A stretch of 64,000 nt of DNA from an uncultured Lachnospiraceae bacterium (GTDB taxonomy: Bacteria > Bacillota > Clostridia > Lachnospirales > Lachnospiraceae): assembly GCA_902476645.1 (NCBI GenBank), contig CABSEG010000002.1, positions 1-64,000 of the forward strand, in the 5' to 3' direction. Of the stretch, positions 1-7,500 are shown in pieces. The notes under the pieces were generated by a model, which saw only the letters and a program-made list of their open reading frames with translations, did not search any database and was not told the origin of the DNA. The number at the start of each line of letters is the position of its first letter. Position 1 is the first letter of the stretch. The translations under genes were made by a program, and so were the position numbers.

Positions 1-187
1 GGGCCGCCGATGTGATCAAAGCATGATAAAGGCGGCGATTTTCCAAATATTCTCCAGGCGTGTCAATCGCCTCCTGAAAAAAATCCACAGCCTGCGTCTT
101 TTGATATCTTAACTCCTGATCATGGAGCCTTTGGCAGAGTGTTGTTTTTCCGCTTCCCGTCTGCCCCACAAATAAAATCCGTCTCAT
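1..187 (-). CDS. eutP: EutP/PduV-type GTPase, N-terminal part (runs off left edge)
   Basis: The 62 visible codons start MRRILFVGQTGSGKTTLCQR, with a P-loop (GQTGSGKT) at residues 8-15, then a segment AVDFFQEAIDTPGEYLEN that matches the EutP/PduV family, where the D-T-P-G-E-Y stretch is the G2-like region of a small Ras-like GTPase. These proteins accompany ethanolamine or propanediol microcompartments; their exact role is unsettled, though acetate kinase activity has been reported for some EutP proteins. The ATG lies ten bases after the eutS stop, so it is the third gene of the same operon, which continues beyond base 1. Only the N-terminal part is visible, so EutP and PduV cannot be told apart. 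Confidence 0.85.
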   Translation of the reverse strand, partial: MRRILFVGQTGSGKTTLCQRLHDQELRYQKTQAVDFFQEAIDTPGEYLENRRLYHALITSAA

Positions 188-197
188 ATGCTCTCCT

Positions 198-542
198 TTA
201 GGTTTTTGTTACCGGAGCCCTGGAAAAGCCCAGCTCTTGCTCCAGGGTTCTTAAGATATCCCGGATGGCGGCTTCTACAGAGCTAACGTCGCCGGTAAAC
301 ACCAAAGCCCCGCTGAACCGGTCGATAAATCCAAGGCGAATATCCGAAGCCTTCGTCGCCACATCCGCGGCTATCACAGCCCCCTCACTGGGCGTGATGG
401 TCAAAATCCCAATAGAATCTTTTTGGCCGGCTTCCAGGCCCAGCTTCTGAAAGATATCCGGGTGCGGTCCTGCGATGACATGGGCTAAAGTCACCTGTTT
501 TCCGGGGACAAACTCCTGAATGATTCTTTGCTTTTCTTCCAT
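198..542 (-). CDS. eutS: Microcompartment shell protein EutS/PduU type
   Basis: The 114-residue protein has the EutS hallmark opening (IIQEFVPGKQVTLAH at residues 7-21), then ITPSEGAVIAADVATKASDI and GFIDRFSGALVFTGDV, the circularly permuted single BMC domain of EutS/PduU. Such proteins form hexamers in the facets of ethanolamine or propanediol metabolosomes; the N-terminal strands can form a beta-barrel over the pore. Length agrees with the family (about 110-116 residues). It sits between an iron alcohol dehydrogenase and a EutP/PduV GTPase, all close-packed on one strand, so the substrate is probably ethanolamine or a diol; the signature enzyme lies outside the window, so this cannot be settled. 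Confidence 0.93.
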   Translation of the reverse strand: MEEKQRIIQEFVPGKQVTLAHVIAGPHPDIFQKLGLEAGQKDSIGILTITPSEGAVIAADVATKASDIRLGFIDRFSGALVFTGDVSSVEAAIRDILRTLEQELGFSRAPVTKT

Positions 543-561
543 TCCTATCCCAGCTTTCCTT

Positions 562-1692
562 CTAAATGGCCTTTTTTAAGATCCCAAGTACGTCCTCTAT
601 GGTGGCCTCTCTGGGATTGGTCTGTATACACCCGTCTGCCAGTGCCCCGCTGGCGATTTCTTTCTCCTTCTCGTGGAGACTTTCCGGGGACAGTCCTGCC
701 TGATGCAGACTGACTGGCATCTCCATTTGTGACTGCATTCTGCGAATACGCCCGATCAGATTTTTCACGCCGGCTCTCACATGAACTCCCCCTGCTCCAA
801 TCATGGACGCCAGATCTGCATATTTTCGCGCCGCCTTCGTGTACTCCTTTTGCCGGTAGTCCTCTGTCCGGGCATTGTATTCCACCACGTAGGGAAGCAA
901 AATGGCATTGGTTCTGCCATGGGCCAGTCGGAACTTTCCTCCAATGTTATGGGCGATGGCGTGGTTGACTCCCAGGGAGGCCTGGTTAAAGGCCATTCCG
1001 GCCATACAGGAGGCATAGTGCATTTGTTCCCTGGCCTCCAGATCTTCAGCATTTTTAAAAGAGCGAACCAGATAACGAAATACCATACAAGCCGCCCGCT
1101 CTGCCAGGGCATCTGTAAAAGGTGTGGATTTTGTGGACACATATGCCTCTAACGCATGAGTCAGCACATCCATCCCGGTATCCGCCACAATAGCCGGGGG
1201 AACGGTTGTCACCAGAGAAGCATCCAGAATAGCCACATCCGGAAGCAATTTCTCATCCACCAGAGGATATTTCACCCCTTTTCCGGGATCTGTGATTACG
1301 GCAAAGGACGTTACCTCGGAGCCGGTGCCGCTGGTGGTTGGTACAGCCACAAGCCTCATGGACGGCGCCTGCCCCATTTTCCCCGCAAAGTGACGTATCG
1401 CTTTCGCTTCATCTATCGCGGACCCGCCGCCCATCGCCACGATCAGATCCGGCAAAAAATCCAGGACCTCCTGTACCCCCCGGATCACCAGCTCCAGTGG
1501 AGGGTCTGGAACCACCTGACTGAAGATCCGGTGCTCTTTGCCCGCTAGTTGCTCTGTCACACGGTGTACCATGCCGGACTCCACCATAAACGGATCCGTA
1601 ATCACCAGAACTTTTTGTGCTTCCATCCCCACCAGACAAGTCAATGCATCCCGCCCAAAATATACCTTTGGTTTTATCTGAAATTCTTCCAT
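562..1692 (-). CDS. eutG: Iron-containing alcohol dehydrogenase of the microcompartment operon (EutG/PduQ-like)
   Basis: The 376-residue group III (iron-dependent) alcohol dehydrogenase reduces an aldehyde to an alcohol and recycles NADH to NAD+. Visible marks are the nucleotide-binding GGGSAID (residues about 90-96), the TSGTGSEVTSFAVITD segment, and the metal-binding region NHAIAHNIGGKFRLAHGRTNA with paired histidines. It is the first gene of the visible microcompartment operon, 20 bases ahead of eutS, which argues for a EutG/PduQ role (acetaldehyde or propionaldehyde removal within the shell). The ATG follows a purine-rich GAGAGGATGGTGAAGG stretch. No clear N-terminal encapsulation helix is visible. 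The symbol rests on context; the sequence alone only says iron alcohol dehydrogenase. Confidence 0.85.
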   Translation of the reverse strand: MEEFQIKPKVYFGRDALTCLVGMEAQKVLVITDPFMVESGMVHRVTEQLAGKEHRIFSQVVPDPPLELVIRGVQEVLDFLPDLIVAMGGGSAIDEAKAIRHFAGKMGQAPSMRLVAVPTTSGTGSEVTSFAVITDPGKGVKYPLVDEKLLPDVAILDASLVTTVPPAIVADTGMDVLTHALEAYVSTKSTPFTDALAERAACMVFRYLVRSFKNAEDLEAREQMHYASCMAGMAFNQASLGVNHAIAHNIGGKFRLAHGRTNAILLPYVVEYNARTEDYRQKEYTKAARKYADLASMIGAGGVHVRAGVKNLIGRIRRMQSQMEMPVSLHQAGLSPESLHEKEKEIASGALADGCIQTNPREATIEDVLGILKKAI

Positions 1693-1705
1693 CCTTCACC
1701 ATCCT

Positions 1706-1727
1706 CTCAATACTATTTCCTATTGAG
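1706..1727 (-). promoter_or_regulatory. Small stem-loop in the leader just upstream of the microcompartment operon
   Basis: A 7-bp inverted repeat (CTCAATA / TATTGAG) with an 8-base loop lies just before the ribosome binding site of the first gene. In other Firmicutes eut leaders carry tandem hairpins bound by the ANTAR protein EutV, but I cannot see a convincing second hairpin with matching loop plus an overlapping terminator. It may simply be a leader hairpin. The remainder of the 250-base gap shows no convincing -35/-10 pair. Confidence 0.3.
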
Positions 1728-1846
1728 GTAGCTTTTGTGATTTAACGTAAAATTATGCATCTAAAAAGCTGTAATAGGAGTGGTTCATAAACAGGATTCT
1801 GTACAAATCCAGGATAGGACGTCCGAAAATAAATAATCCTAGACAA

Positions 1847-1880
1847 AAGAGCAGGTCATACGATTGTACAACCTGCTCTT
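1847..1880 (-). terminator. Rho-independent terminator after the sugar-binding/LRR gene
   Basis: A 10-bp perfect stem (AAGAGCAGGT / ACCTGCTCTT) with a 14-base loop is followed on the minus strand by TTTTGTCT. It lies about 60 bases after the stop of the large minus-strand gene and separates it from the microcompartment operon. A T-rich run also lies a few bases beyond the stem on the plus strand. Confidence 0.7.
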
Positions 1881-1942
1881 AGGAGTGTTTTTTGTTTTTC
1901 GTTTAATTCATTGACATGAATGAGCAAACAGACCTTTCTGTT

Positions 1943-4444
1943 TTATTTCACTTTTATAGAACTGCTGATGTTGCTCTTCTTAAGCAACCTCTTGTATTTT
2001 CTTAAAACGGCCTTTTTATTCGGCACATTGATAACCGCCTTCTTTGCAATTCCCCGAAACGCATTCTTTTTCACAGACTTCATCTTGGTAGATTTGATCA
2101 CTACTGTTTTCAGATTTTTCGCGGTCGCAAAAGCCTGTTTACCGATGGAGGTTACATTGCTTCCAATCGTAACCCTTTTCAGCTTTCTGTTATTGTAGAA
2201 TGCCTTCTTTCCGATGGAGGTCACTTTAAAGGTATAGCCATTGATCTTGACCGTTTTTGGAATCTTAATGCTTGTATGATTCTTCTTCACCGGTCTTTTT
2301 ACGCTTACGGTTCCTGCCGTGGCAGAAGACTTCGTTACCGTATAGTAGAGTTTTCCGACTCTGTAAACTTTATTTTTCTTTGGAAGTTCCTGCGTCTGCG
2401 ATGGTTTCTGCTGATTTCCGTTATCGGGCTGCTCGGTGGAACCTCCCGGCTGCTCGGTAGATCCTCCTGGTTTTTCAGTGGAATCTCCAGGTTTTGAAAC
2501 TTCCTGCAAAGCCGCCAGCGCATTGCTTAAGGCTTCCGTGGCAGCCAAAACTTCATCCCGATTTTCCCTGTCTACACGCTGCGCAGCCTCCAGTGCCACT
2601 TTTACTGCCGTGTAGGACTCTGCCGTATACTTACTCTCGTCCAGTCCGGAAGCTCTCTGAATCGCCTCATCTAAGTCTGCCTTTTCCTGACTGCTGGGGA
2701 GGCAGACCAGTCCTTCGATGGCGGCCTTTAACTCTTCGAAAGCCCTCTCCACTGCCTCTTTGTCATTGCGTCCCTCATTGGGATTGGTATTGGAAGCCAC
2801 CTGTTCTGCCGCCTCTAACGCCTGAACAAGCGCTTCATAGCTCTCCTGAGTGTAGACGGGCGCTTCCGGGTCATAAGCCTCTAAAAGCTCTCTGGATGCC
2901 TGAATGCTTTGATCAAATTCTTTCAGCATGTCGGTTCCTGGCTTCTCTATCACTGTGGACACCTTCCAAAGCTGTCCCTGTGCATCGCTCTCTGGCATCT
3001 GCGTTGCCTGGGTAAGACGATCCGTACTGTTCATGGTCAGGTACATTCCGCTGTTTGCATTTTTGAACTTATAGTATCCTTCTTGTTCCGTCTCCTCCAG
3101 AATCCAGTTTTGATCTGCTCCTCCCTCGTAGGGCCAGAGGATCACTGTGGCATTTTCCGCCGTGGAAGCGCCGTTTACTGCTGCGATGCTTCCGCTCTTG
3201 ATATTCACCAGCTTCACGGTATCCACGCCGTTTACGCTGCTGGACTCTAAGTACCATTTCTGATTGCCCTGATCTGAGTAGGCCCACTGAATAATCTTCG
3301 CGCCAGAGCTGACTTTGTCTCCGTCAATACACAGAACCAATCCACTGGCCGCATTCTGAATCGTCACAGTCTCATTTTCCGGAACTACCTGACGCATATC
3401 CGTCTCTTCTCCTGTGAGAGGCGTCCCCTGAATGGTAAAGGTATTCAGGGAATTGGACGGCAGATCCACGCTGACCTTGCGTCCGTTGAAATTAATATCC
3501 ACAGATTTTACCTCGGCATAACCGTAGGTGAGAAATTCCGCAATGCTCTCCACCGCCGCTCTTCCCATTTGTTCCGTATCCACCACCATGGCTGCCTGAA
3601 CAATATCCTTTAAGATCGCCTCCCGTATGGTCTGGGAAAGATAAAATCCGATGATCTTCACTTCTCCCACACAGTTTAGATCCACCACAGACTGGTAGGT
3701 GCACTGCGTCTGAAAAAGGCTGGTGCAGACCAACACTCTTGGACGTTTGCTCTTATCCTTTAACAGGTTCCGTATTTCATCCTGCGTCTCATAAGTTTCC
3801 TTGCTGCTCAACATCCGGGCGTTTAAGACTGCCTGGCTTCTTTGCTCATCCAAGAATTTTTTCATTCCTGAGCTGAGAATCGTATTTTCACTGTTCTCAT
3901 CATAGACGACTAAAATTTCATCCCCTTCCTTTTCCAAGTATTTGTATGCAAGAGAACAAAGGTCGTATCCCAGCTGAAAGTTATTGATGCCGATAAAGCT
4001 CTGCCTTTTACTTCCCACCACATCGTAATACACGGTAATGACCACAATGCCTTTTTCCACAGCTTCATCGATCAGAGCTTCTAAATTCTGTGCGCTGCCC
4101 CCTTCCACGATAATGGCATCCGTATCGGAGGCAATTGCCATCTGCAGCTTCTCTTCCACAGAATAGTCCAGGGCCAGAGAATCTCCAAATTTTTTCACAT
4201 AGACGTTCTGCTCTTTTCCCTCCTTCCTGGCCCCCTCATATACGGACGTCCAGAAAGGATCTTCGCTGTCCTCTGCAAGATAGGCACAGTGATAGGCATA
4301 TGTCCTGGCCTCCTCCTGTCTGTCTCTTTCAGTTCCTGCACTTTGCGTATAATAGCGCATCCCCATTCCGGTAGCAAAAATCAGCAGGGCCAGTATGAGG
4401 CAGAAAAGAATCTTTCTGCGAAAACCTTGCTCCCTTCGTTTCAT
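1943..4444 (-). CDS. Membrane-anchored sugar-binding-protein-like / ricin-lectin / FIVAR / LRR surface protein
   Basis: The 833-residue protein starts MKRREQGFRRKILFCLILAL: a positively charged head and one hydrophobic segment that serves as signal or anchor. Residues about 45-340 resemble a type-1 periplasmic sugar-binding protein (PFWTSVYEGARKEG, DAIIVEGGSAQNLEALIDEA, SFIGINNFQLGYDL). Then comes a ricin-type beta-trefoil with QxW-like repeats (NQKW, DQNW, GQLW), two FIVAR-like helical repeats (YTAESYTAVKVALEAA), a Gly/Ser/Pro/Glu linker of near-identical GGSTEQP units, and a C-terminal BspA-like LRR module (KVTSIGKKAFYNNRKLKRVT). No LPxTG motif is present. The ATG was chosen because AAGGAG lies eight bases before it; the frame continues upstream only to a TTG. 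No ABC permease is adjacent, so it may sense or capture sugars outside the cell. Confidence 0.82.
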   Translation of the reverse strand: MKRREQGFRRKILFCLILALLIFATGMGMRYYTQSAGTERDRQEEARTYAYHCAYLAEDSEDPFWTSVYEGARKEGKEQNVYVKKFGDSLALDYSVEEKLQMAIASDTDAIIVEGGSAQNLEALIDEAVEKGIVVITVYYDVVGSKRQSFIGINNFQLGYDLCSLAYKYLEKEGDEILVVYDENSENTILSSGMKKFLDEQRSQAVLNARMLSSKETYETQDEIRNLLKDKSKRPRVLVCTSLFQTQCTYQSVVDLNCVGEVKIIGFYLSQTIREAILKDIVQAAMVVDTEQMGRAAVESIAEFLTYGYAEVKSVDINFNGRKVSVDLPSNSLNTFTIQGTPLTGEETDMRQVVPENETVTIQNAASGLVLCIDGDKVSSGAKIIQWAYSDQGNQKWYLESSSVNGVDTVKLVNIKSGSIAAVNGASTAENATVILWPYEGGADQNWILEETEQEGYYKFKNANSGMYLTMNSTDRLTQATQMPESDAQGQLWKVSTVIEKPGTDMLKEFDQSIQASRELLEAYDPEAPVYTQESYEALVQALEAAEQVASNTNPNEGRNDKEAVERAFEELKAAIEGLVCLPSSQEKADLDEAIQRASGLDESKYTAESYTAVKVALEAAQRVDRENRDEVLAATEALSNALAALQEVSKPGDSTEKPGGSTEQPGGSTEQPDNGNQQKPSQTQELPKKNKVYRVGKLYYTVTKSSATAGTVSVKRPVKKNHTSIKIPKTVKINGYTFKVTSIGKKAFYNNRKLKRVTIGSNVTSIGKQAFATAKNLKTVVIKSTKMKSVKKNAFRGIAKKAVINVPNKKAVLRKYKRLLKKSNISSSIKVK

Positions 4445-4476
4445 TCCGCTCTCCTTCTTATCTCTCAATATCTATC

Positions 4477-4510
4477 AAAAAGAGCGGTCCCTTTTCGGAC
4501 CGCTCTTTTT
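4477..4510 (-). terminator. Strong symmetrical terminator between the two large surface-protein genes
   Basis: A perfect 14-bp stem (AAAAAGAGCGGTCC / GGACCGCTCTTTTT) with a 6-base loop has a T-run on either strand. It lies 25 bases after the stop of the arabinofuranosidase gene and ends only about 32 bases before the ATG of the next gene, leaving almost no room for a promoter there. Confidence 0.92.
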
Positions 4511-4534
4511 ACGTTCGTCTCGCCTTTCAGCCGT

Positions 4535-7500
4535 CTACTTTATCACTGTTTTCCGGCTGATCACCTTTTTGTTCAGAAGCTTCCTGTATTTCTTTTTCGC
4601 AGATTTTGGAACCTTCACGCTGGCGTTTGCCTTGATCTTTAAGAACGCGCCCCTCTGGATTTTTGTGACCTGTTTTCCTTTAAACACAATGGCTTTTAAG
4701 TTCCGGCATCCGTAGAAGGCTCTCTGTCCGATGATTTTTACGTTATTTCCAATCACCAGCCGCTTCACCTTCTTGTTTCCGCTCAGGGCTTTGGCCCTTA
4801 TGCTCGTTACCTTAAACCGGATTCCCTTATATTTAAAGGTGGCAGGAATCTTTACGGTCGCTTTCTTCTTCACAACGCCCACAAAAGCCGCTTCCTTCGC
4901 CTTGTCGCTGTGCTTCGTGATCTTAAACTTGTAATTTCCTACTTTTACCGTCTTTCCCTTGTAGGATACTGGCTTTTCCTCTGAGACAACCGCTTTCTGC
5001 AGATTCTTCACGGCACTGTCAATGGCTGCTGAGGCTGCGTTGATCTGATCCAGAGTTGCTCCTGCATTGTTCACCACATTTCTGGCTGCCTCCAGGGCTG
5101 TACGCAATGCGCTGTAGGACTGGGCGGTATAATCGCTTTCCCGGTAAGCCGCAGCCTGATTGATTTTCGCCTGAAGGGACGCCTTGGCTGCTGCGATTTG
5201 CTGGCTTGTCTCATCCCCTTCATTCTCTACAGGTACCAATGCCTCGATGGCTGCTGCCAGAACCGCCTCTGCGTCCGTCACCTGACTTAGCGTTGCGTTT
5301 TCACTTTCGTATACGTTCCGGGCTGCTTCCAAGGCGTCCTGCAGAGTCTGGTAAGAGAGTTCCGTATAATCAGCCTTTCCATACCTTTCTGCTTCCCGAA
5401 TCTTTTCATATAAAGCTGCTTTTGCCTGAAGAATGGCTGCCTCTTCTTTTGTTACTAATACCTGAATCGCTTCTGACAAGGCATTCTTTGCTGCTTTTAG
5501 CTGTTCCAGCGTTGCACCTTCATTCTCGTATGCGCTCCGGGCTGTCTCCAGCGCTTCCTTCAGCCTCTGATAAGACGCTTCTGTATACTCATCTTCCGCA
5601 TAGCTTTCGGCTTTCTGAATCTCCCTCTGCAACGCTTGTTTTGCCAGTCTCAGTTCTTGTTCTTCCTGGCTGATTCCCGTTCCATCTGTCTGAATGGTTC
5701 CGTCCATAAATGCCCGGACTTCTCTCTGGCTCAGAGCCACATCAAGCATCATCAGATCATCCAGGGAACCTTTAAAATAGCTGTCCCAGCGATTTACTCC
5801 AAAGTAAAGAAGGGCATTTTCGTTTGTCATCACACCGCCTGCCACATCTCCCTTGGCTACCTGCTCGCCGTTTACGTAAAGGGTTCCCTTCACAGTGCCC
5901 TCCTTACTTCCTTTCTGGCTGCCGTCCACTACAATCGTCACATACTGCCACTCACCACTTCGGTAGGCATTGGAAGCTCCTGAGGCGATATAACCATTTT
6001 TGTAGGACCAAAGTTTTCCGTCAAAGGTAGCGCTAAACCAGTATTCCGGATCAAACACGCCCGCACAGAACGTGGGATCTACATCTTTTCCAAGCGCATC
6101 TGGTTTCATCCAGTAAGAGATCGTATAGCTCTCGCCTAAATCATTCGCACTTCCCATGCGCAAACCAAAGGTGCCGTCCAAATAGATCGCCTCTTGGGAA
6201 TCCTTGGTTGCTCCGTCCACATAGGATACCTTTTTGTCAACAGGAGAGGGAATCGTAGCTTTCTGCACGGTTAAAGCGTCTCCCAGAGACTTATCAAAAG
6301 AATAGTAGCGTTTTATATGTCCGCTCAAATCAACATCCGAAACATCCTGTTCCACATGAAGGATAAAGGAATCTACCGGTTCAAAATTTTCCGCATATAC
6401 GGTGATCTCATAATCTCCTATGTAATCTGTCAACTCGATCTGAGAATCCGCTCCCTCTTCAATAGCCCTTCCATTGACCGCTACATATCCTGCCGCATCT
6501 TCAATCATGGCATTGATCTGGAAAGAGGCTTGCTCCACAGGCAACGTCATCTCATAGCCATCCTGTGAAAGAGATACGTTTTCTCCTTCCACCTGTAATC
6601 CCGTCAGACTGTTTTCTGTGCGATATCCTCTTACACAGTAAGACCAATTGTACAGGCAAGCTGAATCCTGATCTTCCGTTCCCGCAAACCGGAACCGAAC
6701 CACATCTTCGCCCTCGCTGTTTTTGTATGCCGTCTCCATGGCAGAATCCGGGATCTGAACTCTTACCTGATAATATTTCTCAAAGTCACTGTCAGAGAGC
6801 ATTCCCTGAATAGCCTCTTCCGAATTGCTGTCTAATGCTTCGCTTCCAAAAATCTCTTCTCCGTCTACCGTGACATATAGCGGTTTTCCGTTATCCTCTC
6901 TGCGAAGCGTCAGCATCAGGTAATTGGGTTCTTCCTGATCCACTTTCATCTCATATTCAAAGTAGCCCCCTGCCGTTGCATAGCGGGTATGTTCCGTGGA
7001 GCTTCCCACATGTCCGGTGGCCGGATCCAGGCCAGGCTCGTACTGTCCATACCCCGCCTGAACGCTGTCAATGGTGACTCTGTTTTTCCGGTTCGTGTCC
7101 TTGTCCCTGATGATGGACTCGGAATCCCGCTCTCCTACATAGTAGGTCCAATAAATACCATAATTGTCGGTATACTGGCTGTAGTGCGGAACAAAATCAT
7201 AGTTACAGTTCACACCTTGGAGCGTAAACACATTTCCATTTCCCCTTACCATATGGTCATTGATATTTTCCATGAATTCGTCCACGCTCTCTGCCCCATA
7301 GATTCCCAACTGATCGCTGGATACGGCGCTGGTGGAAGATCTTCTCACGGAAACTCCATGGGAGGCTTCCGTCTGGTAGGCAGGATTGCTTCCCAATTTC
7401 GCGCTTAATACAACCGGGCCGTATTTAAATGCATATGTATCCTTACTGTCTGGCAGGTTGTGGGCTACGGTCTCCATAGGTGTCTGAATGGTTACCGTAT

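Noticed and set aside
1693..1942. EutV-type (ANTAR) tandem hairpin leader
   Set aside because: Only one convincing short hairpin is visible next to the ribosome site; no second hairpin with matching loop or overlapping terminator.
4445..4468. Eight-codon N-terminal extension of the sugar-binding/LRR protein
   Set aside because: The extension begins at TTG without a ribosome site; the AAGGAG for the internal ATG lies inside it.
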